A stretch of DNA of 64,000 bases. Source: Pelagibacterium sp. Its GTDB lineage: Bacteria > Pseudomonadota > Alphaproteobacteria > Rhizobiales > Devosiaceae. Under the pieces are notes generated by a model that saw only the letters and a list, made by a program, of their open reading frames with translations, made no database searches and had not been told where the DNA came from. The translations under genes were made by a program, and so were the position numbers. Where the stretch lies: the NCBI GenBank assembly GCA_002723255.1, contig PBNW01000016.1, forward strand, positions 24,646 to 88,645, in the 5' to 3' direction. This document shows, in pieces, positions 43,343-52,238 of the stretch; the stretch's first letter is position 1, and each line of letters starts with the position of its first letter.

Positions 43343-44335
43343 ATGGCCGAAATGGTGACGATGGCAGACGTTCTGGCGGCCCGCCGGCGCATTGGTCCGC
43401 TCGTGCATCGCACCGCGCTGACACCGAGCCTGTCGCTGTCCGAAGCGAGCGGGCAGACGATCCTGCTCAAGAACGAGCAGCAGCAATTGACCGGCAGCTT
43501 CAAGCTGCGGGGTGCGACCAACGCGGTGCTTTCGCTTTCCGATGAGGAGCGCGGGCGGGGCGTTACCGCAGCCTCGACCGGAAATCACGGCCGCGCCCTT
43601 TCCCATGCCGCCAAGGCTGCGGGCACGCGCGCAGTGATCTGCATGTCGTCTCTGGTGCCCGCCAACAAGGTCGAGGCGATCAGGGCGCTGGGGGCCGAAG
43701 CGCGAATCGTGGGCAGGAGCCAGGACGATGCGCAGGTCGAGGTGGACCGGCTGGTCGCCGAGGAAGGCCTTATCGACGTCCCGCCGTTCGATCGGGCCGA
43801 AGTGATCGCCGGACAGGGCACACTGGGGCTGGAAATTTTAGAGGATGCGCCCGAACTCGACGCGGTGCTGGTGCCGCTTTCCGGTGGCGGGTTGATCGCG
43901 GGCGTGGCGCTGGCGATCAAGACGCTTTCGCCCAAGACGCGGGTGGTCGGGGTGTGCATGGAGCGCGGCGCGGCCATGGTTGCCTGCCTTGCTGCGGGCC
44001 AGCCGGTGGAGGTTGAAGAGCTCGAAACGCTTGCAGATTCGCTGGGGGGCGGGATCGGGCTGTCCAATCGCTACACCTTTTCGATGGTGCGCGATCTGGT
44101 CGATGAAACCATCGTCCTGACCGAAAAGGAAATCGCCGAGGCGATTGCGCATGGGTATTTCAAGGAGCGCGAGGTGCTCGAAGGCGCGGCAGCCGTGGGG
44201 ATCGGGGCGATCCTTTCGGGCAAGTTCGTGCCCAAAGGCCCGACCGCGCTGGTGCTGTCGGGCAAAAATATCGACATGGGCGTTCACGGCCAGATCATAG
44301 CGGGCACGCACACGGCGTTGAGTGAGGCTGCGTGA
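43343..44335 (+). CDS. eutB: EutB, threonine dehydratase-like PLP enzyme of hydroxyectoine use
   Basis: A 330-residue fold-type II PLP enzyme. The Schiff-base lysine is Lys54 in TGSFKLRGA, with STGNHG (about 78-83) binding the phosphate and SGGGL (about 179-183) behind it. In ectoine clusters EutB acts with EutA and EutC in converting 5-hydroxyectoine to ectoine, probably by dehydrating it. A stand-alone threonine/serine dehydratase is the alternative, but the eutC-doeA-doeB context argues for EutB. The stop overlaps eutC by 1 bp (TGATG). Confidence 0.88.
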   Translation: MAEMVTMADVLAARRRIGPLVHRTALTPSLSLSEASGQTILLKNEQQQLTGSFKLRGATNAVLSLSDEERGRGVTAASTGNHGRALSHAAKAAGTRAVICMSSLVPANKVEAIRALGAEARIVGRSQDDAQVEVDRLVAEEGLIDVPPFDRAEVIAGQGTLGLEILEDAPELDAVLVPLSGGGLIAGVALAIKTLSPKTRVVGVCMERGAAMVACLAAGQPVEVEELETLADSLGGGIGLSNRYTFSMVRDLVDETIVLTEKEIAEAIAHGYFKEREVLEGAAAVGIGAILSGKFVPKGPTALVLSGKNIDMGVHGQIIAGTHTALSEAA

Positions 44336-45327
44336 TGGCTGACGTTCAGATTCTCACCGAAACCGATCTGAAAAAGCTCGTGCCGCTCGATCTCGAGGCC
44401 GTCCAATGTGTCGAGGATGCATTTGCGGCGCTGGCGGGCGGCAAGGTGGTGATGCCGCCTATCCTCAGGCTCGATATCGCCGAAGCCAATGGCGAGGTGG
44501 ATGTGAAAACCGCCTATGTGCCGGGGCTCGAGAGCTTTGCCATCAAGATGAGCCCGGGCTTTTTCGACAATCCCAAAATCGGGCTAGCTTCGACAAACGG
44601 GCTGATGGTGGTTTTGTCGGCAAAGACGGGGCTGCTCGAAGCGCTGCTGCTCGACAACGGGTATCTGACCGATGTGCGCACGGCAGCGGCGGGGGCCGTG
44701 GCGGCCAGACATCTTTCGCGTGAGGATTCGGAAAGCGCCGCGATCATCGGGGCCGGCATGCAGGCCAAACTGCAGCTTGAAGCGCTGGCTCTGGTGCGGC
44801 CGATCAAGAAGGCCGTGATCTGGGCGCGCGACCGGGGCAAGGCCGAGGACCTGGCGCGGCACGCTTCGCAGAAACTGAAGATCGCCGCCATTGTGGCCAG
44901 CAGCCCGGAGACTGCGGTGCACGGTGCCGATATCGTGGTCACGACGACCCCGGCCACCGAACCGCTGATCATGGCCGACTGGATCAAAGCCGGTCAGCAT
45001 GTGACCGCCATGGGATCGGACGCCGAGCACAAGAACGAAATCGATCCCGCACTGGTCAAAAAAGCCGACCTCTATGTCGCCGACCGGTTGAGTCAGACGC
45101 GGCTTTTGGGGGAATTGCACCACGCCATAAAGACCAGGCTGGTGGATGAGCAGGACAGCTTTGCCGAACTGGGCGCTGTGATCGCCGGGACGGCAACGGG
45201 CCGGACATCTCAAGCGCAGATCACCTTCGCCGATCTCACCGGCACCGGGGTTCAGGATACGGCGATTGCCACCCTGGCCCGAACCCGCGCGCTGACCAGC
45301 GGCGCGGGCACACTCTTTCAGACCTGA
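44335..45327 (+). CDS. eutC: EutC, ornithine cyclodeaminase-like enzyme of hydroxyectoine use
   Basis: A 330-residue member of the ornithine cyclodeaminase/mu-crystallin family. Lys in YVPGLESFAIKMSPGF (about 70) and the NAD-binding IIGAGMQAKLQLEAL (about 137-151) are visible, followed by TTTPATEPLI and a MGSDAEHKNEID segment. In hydroxyectoine degradation it completes the conversion begun by EutB. It overlaps eutB by 1 bp and precedes doeA by 33 bp. Confidence 0.88.
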   Translation: MADVQILTETDLKKLVPLDLEAVQCVEDAFAALAGGKVVMPPILRLDIAEANGEVDVKTAYVPGLESFAIKMSPGFFDNPKIGLASTNGLMVVLSAKTGLLEALLLDNGYLTDVRTAAAGAVAARHLSREDSESAAIIGAGMQAKLQLEALALVRPIKKAVIWARDRGKAEDLARHASQKLKIAAIVASSPETAVHGADIVVTTTPATEPLIMADWIKAGQHVTAMGSDAEHKNEIDPALVKKADLYVADRLSQTRLLGELHHAIKTRLVDEQDSFAELGAVIAGTATGRTSQAQITFADLTGTGVQDTAIATLARTRALTSGAGTLFQT

Positions 45328-45360
45328 TTGTCGGGTCTCTTTCTGGAGCGCCAAGGCAAA

Positions 45361-46545
45361 ATGCCCAATACCCGCCTGCCTTTTACCCTGCCCGAATATT
45401 ACGAGCGCCTGGAGGCCGTCCGCCGGTCGATGCAGACGCAGGGCATCGACGTTCTGATCGTCACCAATCCCTCCAACATGCACTGGCTGACCGGCTATGA
45501 CGGGTGGAGCTTTTACGTGCATCAGGCGGTGATCGTTTCGCTCACCGACGAGCCTTTGTGGTGGGGGCGGCCCATGGATGCGGTGGGGGCCGAAAAAACC
45601 ACCTGGCTGGCAACGGACTCGATCTATTTCTATCCCGACGATTTCGTTCAGAACCCCGAAAAGCACGCCTATGTGCATCTGTGCGGCGTGCTCAAGGACA
45701 AGGGCTGGGACCAGCGCCGGATTGGCGTGGAAATGGACAATTATTATTTCACCGCCTCCTGCCTTGAGACGCTGCGGGCCGAAATCCCCGATGTCGCAAT
45801 TATCGATGCCACTTCGGTGGTCACCTGGCAGCGTTCGGTCAAATCGGAAGCCGAGATCGAATATATGCGCCGCGCGGCACGGATCGTTGAAGCGATGCAT
45901 GCACGTATTCGCGAGGTGACGCGGCCCGGTTTGCGCAAGAACGAGCTGGTCGCGGAAATCTATCACGCCTCGCTGGTTGGCGCGGATGGCTATGGGGGGG
46001 ACTATTCGGCGATCGTTCCGCTCACGCCCTCGGGGCGCGATGCGGCGGCGGCGCATCTGACCTGGGACGATCGCGAGATGGTCAAGGGCGAAGGCACGTT
46101 TTTCGAGATTGCCGGATGTTACAAGCGCTATCACTGCCCGATTTCGCGCACCGGCTATCTGGGCAAGCCGCCCAAGGACATGCTCAAGGCGCAGGAAGCG
46201 GTGCTCGAAGGCATGGAAGCGGGCATGGCGGTGGCAAAACCCGGCTATACGTGCGGGGAAATCGCCGATGCGTTTTTCGGTGTGCTCAAGAAATACGGCG
46301 TCGAGAAAACCTCGCGCACCGGCTATTCGGTGGGGCTGTCCTATCCGCCCGATTGGGGCGAGCACACGATGAGCATCCGTCCGGGCGACCCCTCGATCCT
46401 GCGCGCCAACATGGTGTTCCATTTCATGCCGGCCATCTGGACCCCCGACTGGGGGCTGGAGATCACCGAAACCATGCGGATTACTGACGAGGGCGGGCCG
46501 GAGTGCCTGGCCAATGTGCCGCGCGAGATGTTTGTGAAGAACTAG
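45361..46545 (+). CDS. doeA: Ectoine hydrolase DoeA (EutD)
   Basis: A 394-residue member of the M24 'pita-bread' family. The creatinase-like N-terminal domain spans about 1-160 (VLIVTNPSNMHWLTGYDGWSF, shown in part). The catalytic domain spans about 165-390, with EIAGCYKRYHCPISRT, GYSVGLSYPPDWGEHTMS and a final EITETMRIT. DoeA opens the ectoine ring to give N-acetylated diaminobutyrates. ATG at 45361 is chosen because of AAGG 7 bp upstream; an in-frame TTG 33 bp earlier is less likely. It is followed by doeB. Confidence 0.93.
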   Translation: MPNTRLPFTLPEYYERLEAVRRSMQTQGIDVLIVTNPSNMHWLTGYDGWSFYVHQAVIVSLTDEPLWWGRPMDAVGAEKTTWLATDSIYFYPDDFVQNPEKHAYVHLCGVLKDKGWDQRRIGVEMDNYYFTASCLETLRAEIPDVAIIDATSVVTWQRSVKSEAEIEYMRRAARIVEAMHARIREVTRPGLRKNELVAEIYHASLVGADGYGGDYSAIVPLTPSGRDAAAAHLTWDDREMVKGEGTFFEIAGCYKRYHCPISRTGYLGKPPKDMLKAQEAVLEGMEAGMAVAKPGYTCGEIADAFFGVLKKYGVEKTSRTGYSVGLSYPPDWGEHTMSIRPGDPSILRANMVFHFMPAIWTPDWGLEITETMRITDEGGPECLANVPREMFVKN

Positions 46546-46620
46546 AAAGGGCAAGGCCCCTCGCCCCGACCCTCTCCCCAGAGGGGCACGGCCCTAACCA
46601 GATATTGTGGAGTTTGATTC

Positions 46621-47787
46621 TTGGCCCATAGACTGCTCGGTGAAACGCTCGAAATCCTCGCGGACCTGATCGGCTTTGAGTCGGTGTCGGCGGACAGCAA
46701 TCTCGAGATGATCGCCTATATCAACCACCGGCTCGACCAGATCGGCACGCGCACCTATCTGACGCTGAACGAGACGGGCAACAAGGCCAACCTTTTTGCA
46801 ACGCTGGGCCCGCCGGAAGCCGATGGCGGGATCGTTCTGTCGGGGCACACCGATGTGGTGCCGGTGGAAGGGCAGGACTGGAGTTCGGACCCGTTCACGG
46901 CAACGCTGCGCAACCGAAAGATCTACGGGCGCGGGGCGTGCGACATGAAGGGGTTCATCGCCTGCACGCTGGCTTTTGCCCCCTATTTCCAGGAAATCGG
47001 ATTAAAGCGCCCCATCCATCTGGCCTTTACCTATGACGAGGAGGTGGGGTGCCTTGGCGCACATGTGATGCTCAAGGAACTCAAGGCGACCGGCCGCAAG
47101 CCTTCGCTGTGCATCGTGGGCGAACCGACCATGATGAAGATCGTCGAGGGCAACAAGGGGTGCTGCGAATACACCACCCATTTTACCGGGCTCGAGGGCC
47201 ATGGCTCGATGCCCGACCGGGGGGTCAATGCCGTCGAATATGCCGTGCAATATGTCACCAAGCTGCTCGAAATCGGCGGCGCGCTGAAATCGCGCGCGCC
47301 GGAGGGCAGCCGGTTCGAACCGCCCTGGTCGACAATTCAGATCGGTAAAATGGCCGGCGGCATCGCGCGCAACATCATCCCCGGGCAGTGTTCGGTGGAG
47401 TGGGAGTTGCGGCACGTCAATTCGGGCGATTTTGCCTTCACCCATGAGCAGATCACCGGCTTTGTCGAGGATGTTCTGCTGCCCAAAATGGTCGATATCC
47501 ATCCCGACGCGGCGGTCATCACCGAAACCATCGGGGAAGTGGCCGGGCTCGAACCAATGACCAAATCGGAGGCCGTGGCACTGGTGCGGGCGCTGACCGG
47601 CAATGAGGATCCTGCCGAATGCGTGGCGTTTTCGACCGAGGCGGGCCTGTTTCAGGAAATGGGCATCGATACGGTAATCTGCGGACCGGGCTCGATCGAA
47701 CAGGCGCACAAGCCCGACGAATTCGTGGAGCTGGACCAGTTGAGCGCCTGTCTGGAAATGATCGAGGGATTGGAAAAGCACCAGTAG
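46621..47787 (+). CDS. doeB: N-acetyl-diaminobutyrate deacetylase DoeB (EutE, M20/ArgE family)
   Basis: A 388-residue zinc hydrolase of the ArgE/DapE type. Metal ligands and catalytic residues are visible: His76 (SGHTDVVP), Asp108 (GACDMKG) and Glu140/Glu141 (TYDEEVG). It removes the acetyl group from N-acetyl-2,4-diaminobutyrate, giving the substrate for the aminotransferase encoded at 35019-36389. The start is TTG at 46621 with GTGGAG 10 bp upstream; the first ATG lies inside the fold and is unlikely. It is the last gene of the eutBC-doeAB operon; the LLM gene beyond is on the opposite strand. Confidence 0.92.
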   Translation: MAHRLLGETLEILADLIGFESVSADSNLEMIAYINHRLDQIGTRTYLTLNETGNKANLFATLGPPEADGGIVLSGHTDVVPVEGQDWSSDPFTATLRNRKIYGRGACDMKGFIACTLAFAPYFQEIGLKRPIHLAFTYDEEVGCLGAHVMLKELKATGRKPSLCIVGEPTMMKIVEGNKGCCEYTTHFTGLEGHGSMPDRGVNAVEYAVQYVTKLLEIGGALKSRAPEGSRFEPPWSTIQIGKMAGGIARNIIPGQCSVEWELRHVNSGDFAFTHEQITGFVEDVLLPKMVDIHPDAAVITETIGEVAGLEPMTKSEAVALVRALTGNEDPAECVAFSTEAGLFQEMGIDTVICGPGSIEQAHKPDEFVELDQLSACLEMIEGLEKHQ

Positions 47788-47897
47788 GCTGGGAAGCCCC
47801 CTCAACCTGGACCTTGGGTCCAGCCTCCCGCAGGGAGAGGTGAGAAAGCGGCTGACGGTGGGGGAGATAGCGAGGGGTGGTGCATTTGCGCTCTGCC

Positions 47898-47998
47898 GTC
47901 ATCCCGGGCCGAGACCCGGGATCCAGTAAGCGGCAGCTTGGCGGCTCCATCGCACGCGTTGGGGTACTGGCCCCCCGGGTCAAGCCCGGGGTGACGGT
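47898..47998. repeat. Two GC palindromes between doeB and the LLM gene
   Basis: 47898-47928 (reverse orientation: GTCATCCCGGG...CCCGGGATCCAGTA) and 47963-47998 (forward: GTACTGGCCCCCCGGG...CCCGGGGTGACGG). The remainder of 47788-48042 is non-coding. Confidence 0.8.
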
Positions 47999-48042
47999 GG
48001 CGGGGTTATAGAGCTAGAGCATATCGCTGGCGCTCAGGAGCG

Positions 48043-49044
48043 CTACCGGAACGCCGGAATGACCTCGCGGCCATAGCGGGCGATGATGTCTTCTTCCTCG
48101 CCACTGTCGAGATAGATGTTGAACTGGGTAACGCCCGCCGCTTCGAGATCGCGGATCTTTGCGATGTGGTCTTCGGGCTCGCCGAGCACGCAGAAGCTTT
48201 CAACGATGTCGTCGGTGATGAAATCGAGGTACGGGTTATCGGACTGGCCGTGCTTGGAATAGTCATAGCCACGCCGCGCTTCGATATATGAGGTGAGGCT
48301 GGCGGGGACCTTGTCGCTGTCGGCGCCGTATTTCTCGACGATATCGGCCACGTGATTGCCCACCATGGCGGGGAACCATTTGGTGGCTTCGATGGCTTTT
48401 GCCTTGTCCCCGAAATAGGCGGGCGCAGCGGCCATTGAGCGATAGCTGCTCATATCCCGTCCCGCGGCCTTGCCTGCGGCGATGCACTGGTCGGTGAACC
48501 ATTTGCACAGGCCCGGTTCTGCGATCTGGAGCACGACGCCATCGGCGCTTTCCCCAGCGGTTTTGAGCGCCAGGGGCCCATAGGCAGCGATCCAGGAGGG
48601 TATATCGTGGCCCACGGCCCAGGGAAACTGGACGGGGTTGGGCACATCGCCATACATTACCTCTTCGCCGCGCACCATGGCGCGGGTCTTGGCGATGAAT
48701 TCGGCCACGCGTTTGAGCGTTGCGGGCTTGTGGCCCATCACCCGGCGCGAGGAATCCCCTCGGCCGACGGCCAGATCGAAGCGCCCGCCGCTCTGTTTGG
48801 CCAATGAGCCGAACAGCGAAGCGGCGACGGACCAGTCACGCACGTCGGGATTGGTGACCAGCGGCCCGAACCGCATGGATTTGGTCCATTCCATTCCCAT
48901 GGCCATGGCCGGATACGGATCGCGCCAGAGGATGTGGGAGTCGTAGAACCAGCAATAGGTGAAACCGGCATATTCGGCGGCTTGAATCAGATAGCGCGCC
49001 CTGTCGTGATCGACGAAACCCTTGAAGGTGATCCCGAATTCCAT
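48043..49044 (-). CDS. LLM-class (F420- or flavin-dependent) oxidoreductase
   Basis: A 333-residue luciferase-like TIM barrel. It starts EFGITFKGFVDHDRARYLI and has WFYDSHILWRDPY (about 32-44), GPLVTNPDVRDWSVAAS (about 60-76) and LAVGRGDSSRRVMG (about 92-105). This resembles the LLM group often labelled F420-dependent, although relatives in organisms without F420 may use FMN. Its place downstream of a proposed F420-0 transporter, cofE and an FGD-like gene, on the same strand, supports F420. The gap to the ABC ATPase gene is 96 bp, so it may be a separate transcript. Substrate is unknown. Confidence 0.85.
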   Translation of the reverse strand: MEFGITFKGFVDHDRARYLIQAAEYAGFTYCWFYDSHILWRDPYPAMAMGMEWTKSMRFGPLVTNPDVRDWSVAASLFGSLAKQSGGRFDLAVGRGDSSRRVMGHKPATLKRVAEFIAKTRAMVRGEEVMYGDVPNPVQFPWAVGHDIPSWIAAYGPLALKTAGESADGVVLQIAEPGLCKWFTDQCIAAGKAAGRDMSSYRSMAAAPAYFGDKAKAIEATKWFPAMVGNHVADIVEKYGADSDKVPASLTSYIEARRGYDYSKHGQSDNPYLDFITDDIVESFCVLGEPEDHIAKIRDLEAAGVTQFNIYLDSGEEEDIIARYGREVIPAFR

Positions 49045-49140
49045 TGTCCCTACCCTTTCAGAACCGGCACCCCGCATTTGCCGTGCGGGAATATTTTGAC
49101 CAGACGATCAAATTTTTAGACGGGGCGCAAGAGGAATTCG

Positions 49141-49914
49141 TCACGGCCCATAGGCGATCATCGGGCGGCCAGAGGCCGGGTTGGGCACTATGGTGGCGGC
49201 GACGCCATAGACGCGGGCGAGAAACGCGGAATCGATGACCGTTTCGGGCGTGCCCTGTGCCACCACCCTGCCCCGATCGAGCGCCACGACGTGATCGAAC
49301 CAGGCGGCGGTCAGGTTGAGATCGTGCATGGTGACGAGGATGGTGAGCCCTTCACGGGCAAGGGCGCGCAGGATTTCCATGACGGCGATCTGGGCGGAAA
49401 GATCGAGATGGTTGGTGGGCTCGTCGAGCAGCAGCAGGCGCGGGGATTGGGCGAGGGCGCGGGCAATGTGCACACGCTGCTGTTCACCACCGGACAGGGT
49501 GGAAAAGCGCCGCGTTGTGAACTCTGCGACCCCGGCCCGGGCCATGGCGCGGGCGGCGATCTCCTCGTCGCCGGTCTGGCTGTCGGCGGCCCATAGGCCC
49601 TGATGGGGCAGGCGGCCGAGCATCACCACGTCATGAACGTCGATGGGCTGGTCGGTTCCGGCGGTCTGTTCGACCAGGGCGGCGACGCGGGCGCGCTCCC
49701 GGCGCGGCAGGGCGTGAAAATCGGCGCCCGCGAATTCGATATGGGCGCGCGCGCCCGGCTCGAAACCGAGGATCACCCGCAGCAGCGAGGATTTTCCGGC
49801 GCCATTGGGGCCGATCAGCGCGTTGAGACGGCCTGGCTGGAGGGCAAAGGATACATCATCGAGGATGGTCTTGCCCTCGAGGGTGAGACTGGCGCTTTGG
49901 ATGGCAAGGCTCAT
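49141..49914 (-). CDS. ABC importer ATPase, proposed F420-0 (FecE/BtuD-like) transporter
   Basis: A 257-residue FecCD-type ABC ATPase. Walker A GPNGAGKSS (about 35-43), signature LSGGEQQRVHIA (about 139-150), Walker B LLLLDEPTNHLDL (about 157-169) and H loop TMHDL are intact. ATG overlaps the permease stop by 4 bp. By family such ATPases serve iron-siderophore, haem or cobalamin importers; here the adjacent cofE and FGD-family genes point to the proposed F420-0 importer type (TIGR03873-like) known from actinobacteria. No siderophore, haem or cobalamin genes are nearby. Confidence 0.85.
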   Translation of the reverse strand: MSLAIQSASLTLEGKTILDDVSFALQPGRLNALIGPNGAGKSSLLRVILGFEPGARAHIEFAGADFHALPRRERARVAALVEQTAGTDQPIDVHDVVMLGRLPHQGLWAADSQTGDEEIAARAMARAGVAEFTTRRFSTLSGGEQQRVHIARALAQSPRLLLLDEPTNHLDLSAQIAVMEILRALAREGLTILVTMHDLNLTAAWFDHVVALDRGRVVAQGTPETVIDSAFLARVYGVAATIVPNPASGRPMIAYGP

Positions 49915-50969
49915 GTGGCCCGCCTGTTGCGCAAGAGGATGAGGAAGAAGGCCGGGGCGCCGATCATGGCGGTGACGATGCCGACAGGCAGCTCGCGCGG
50001 GTCGAACAGGGTGCGGGACGCCGTATCGGTCCAGACCATGAAAACGGCCCCGGCCAAAGCCGCGAGCGGGAGCAGATGGCGGTGCCGTCCGCCGGCGACG
50101 AGCCGCACCGCGTGGGGCAGGATCAAGCCAACAAAGCCGATTGCGCCCGAAATCGCAACGAGAACGCCGGTCAGAAGCGCGGTACCGCCCAGCATGACCC
50201 AGCGGGTTCTTTCGACATCGATGCCCAGCGCGCGGGCGGCGGTATCGCCAAAGACGAACCCGTCGAGGATACGGCCCGAGGCGATCAATGGCGCGCCCAC
50301 GGCGGCCAGCGCCACAAGCGCCAAACCTGTATCGGACCAGCGCGCCGCGGCCAGCGAGCCCATCAGCCAGGACAGGATTTCGCGGTAGGAATCCCCGGTC
50401 GCCGTCCAGAAGATCAGAAACGAGGTGAGCGCGGACGCGAGCGCGGAAACGGCCAGCCCGGCGAGAATGGCGCGCGACGCGGTGATGGCGCCGAGCGAGC
50501 GGGCCAGCCCCAGCGTCAGTCCCATGGCGACCAGGGCACCGATGAAGGCGCCGACCGGCAGGAGCAGCGTCGCGCCGATCAGCATCATGGAAACGGCACC
50601 CACCGAGGCACCGGACGAAAGGCCGAGGAGGTAGGGATCGGCCAATGGGTTGCGCGTCAGAGCCTGCATGACGGCACCGCAAATGGCCAGCCCGGCACCC
50701 ACGGCAGCGGCAGCGAGGACGCGCGGCAGGCGCAATTCCCAGACGATCCCCTCGCGCAGGCGCGAGACCGGGTTTTCGGCAATAAGACCAAGTTTGTGGG
50801 CGATCACCGCCCAGACTTCACCGGGGGAAATATCGGCGGGGCCGATGGTGACGGCGATGACGAGAGAAGCACAAAGCAGTAGTGCCAGCCCCGCCAGCCC
50901 GGCCTGAAACTTCAGCCGCCGCAGGGCGGCGGGCGTGAGGGCGGACAGGCCGAGCGGGGCGGCGACCAT
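49911..50969 (-). CDS. ABC importer permease, proposed F420-0 (FecCD family) transporter
   Basis: A 352-residue FecCD/BtuC-type permease with nine or ten membrane helices. Family landmarks are LRLPRVLAAAAVGAGLAICG (about 80-99), NPLADPYLLGLSSGA (about 107-121), GIDVERTRW and the C-terminal HAVRLVAGGRHRHLLP. The ATG at 50969 has a GGGGGAAAG RBS. It overlaps the ATPase gene by 4 bp. A 105-bp double-palindrome repeat separates it from the binding-protein gene upstream. Confidence 0.87.
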   Translation of the reverse strand: MVAAPLGLSALTPAALRRLKFQAGLAGLALLLCASLVIAVTIGPADISPGEVWAVIAHKLGLIAENPVSRLREGIVWELRLPRVLAAAAVGAGLAICGAVMQALTRNPLADPYLLGLSSGASVGAVSMMLIGATLLLPVGAFIGALVAMGLTLGLARSLGAITASRAILAGLAVSALASALTSFLIFWTATGDSYREILSWLMGSLAAARWSDTGLALVALAAVGAPLIASGRILDGFVFGDTAARALGIDVERTRWVMLGGTALLTGVLVAISGAIGFVGLILPHAVRLVAGGRHRHLLPLAALAGAVFMVWTDTASRTLFDPRELPVGIVTAMIGAPAFFLILLRNRRAT

Positions 50970-51004
50970 TAGAGAGCTTTCCCCCAAGTGTTCCCAACCC
51001 ACCG

Positions 51005-51109
51005 CGCTGCCCCGGACCTGATCCGGGGCCCAGCAGCGCCAATCGAAACTCCAGCGCCCGAGGCTGGCTCACATGGGCCCCGGCTTTCGCCGGGGAAGCG
51101 AAGGAGGGG
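51005..51109. repeat. 105-bp double-palindrome repeat, copy 1
   Basis: CGCTGCCCCGGACC...GGGGCCCAGCAGCG hairpin, a variable centre, then CATGGGCCCCGGCTTTCGCCGGGGAAGCG hairpin (shown in parts). Copy 2 is at 54187-54290 in the same orientation. The two bracket the binding-protein, cofE and FGD-family genes. Confidence 0.88.
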
Positions 51110-51111
51110 AG

Positions 51112-52050
51112 TCATGGGTTCAGATCCAGTTCCTGGAGCTGCCGGGCCAGATCGGCGGTGGCGGGGATGGAGCGGATGCCCGGCTCGGCGGCGGGGAACG
51201 GGATGATGATGTAGCGCTCGTTCTGGACGGCGCTCAGGTTCGCGGTCGCCGGATTGTCGTTGAGGAGGGTGATCTTCTGGGTGACCGAATTCCATGCGGC
51301 GTCGACAAGGATCATCACGTCGGGGTCCTCGTCGACAATGGCTTCCCAACTGGCAGAGGTCCAGGTGTCTTCCACATCGGCAAAGATGTTGGCGATGCCC
51401 AGCGCCTCCATGGTCATTTGCGGGCCGCCCAGGCCGGCGCCGACATAGGGGGTGGAGGTGGCCGAGGAATACCAGACGCCGGTCAGGTTTGAGGTTGGTT
51501 TGATCTCTTCGAGCATGGTGCGCTGCTCGGCGACAAGTTGGGCGGCGCGGTCCTCGACATCGAAAATGGCGCCCATTTCAACGATCTGGTCGAACACATC
51601 CTCGAACGAGAGCTTTTCGGGGGTACCTTCCGAGCGACAGGCGGTGGGGGCGACATAGGTGGCAACGCCGAGAGCGTGCAGGCTGTCGCGCGTCCCCGCC
51701 GCATCGGCGGCAAAACTGGATTCCCAGCCGCCATAGACAAAATCGGGCTCGGCTTCGAGCACCACTTCCTGGGAGGGAACGCGATCGGCAAGGACGGTCA
51801 ATTGGGTGTCGGGCGCCCATTCATCGGGCACCGGGCCGTCCTGAAAGCCGACGCCGACGATTTTGTCGCCAAGGCCCAAAGCCAGAAGCAGTTCGGTGGC
51901 GGTGGACTTGATGGTGACGACCCGTTCGGGCGGGGCATCGAAGGTTACCGTGGTGCCGCAGTTTTCGATGGTGAGCGGGTAGTCGGTGGCGAGGGCGGGG
52001 GTTGAGAGGGCCGCGGCGAACAAGAGACCGGAAAGTACCGCAATGGCCAT
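51112..52050 (-). CDS. Periplasmic binding protein, proposed F420-0 ABC importer
   Basis: A 312-residue cluster-A (FecB/BtuF-type) binding protein. The signal peptide is residues 1-21 (cleavage after ALA). The mature part begins YPLTIENCGTTVTFDAPPERVV and continues TIKSTATELLLALGLGDKIVGVG, then a YGGWESSFAADAAGTRDSL segment. This start ('tiensTATE', no iron or haem hallmark) resembles the proposed F420-0 binding protein family (TIGR03868), as far as I can judge without a search. The start at 52050 lies after a run of G residues; no good RBS is seen. cofE precedes it by 188 bp of repeat sequence. Confidence 0.82.
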   Translation of the reverse strand: MAIAVLSGLLFAAALSTPALATDYPLTIENCGTTVTFDAPPERVVTIKSTATELLLALGLGDKIVGVGFQDGPVPDEWAPDTQLTVLADRVPSQEVVLEAEPDFVYGGWESSFAADAAGTRDSLHALGVATYVAPTACRSEGTPEKLSFEDVFDQIVEMGAIFDVEDRAAQLVAEQRTMLEEIKPTSNLTGVWYSSATSTPYVGAGLGGPQMTMEALGIANIFADVEDTWTSASWEAIVDEDPDVMILVDAAWNSVTQKITLLNDNPATANLSAVQNERYIIIPFPAAEPGIRSIPATADLARQLQELDLNP

Positions 52051-52106
52051 GCCCCCCCGCTTGAGCCGGAGCGGCGACGGGCGCTGGGCATGACCACGCA
52101 CCTCAC

Positions 52107-52205
52107 CTGTCACCCTGGCCCTGAGCCGGGGCCCAGTAAACGGCGATGTTTGCGATTTTGCCGGGGCGCTGCCGTTTACTGGATCCCGGGTCGAGCCCGG
52201 GATGA
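52107..52205. repeat. Two GC palindromes between cofE and the binding-protein gene
   Basis: 52107-52138 (reverse type, CTGTCACCCTGGCC...GGGGCCCAGTA) and 52173-52205 (forward type, TTACTGGATCCCGGG...CCCGGGATGAC) occupy most of the gap. Confidence 0.8.
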
Positions 52206-52238
52206 CGGTGGTGTTTGGGGCAAAGGACGTGACACCGC

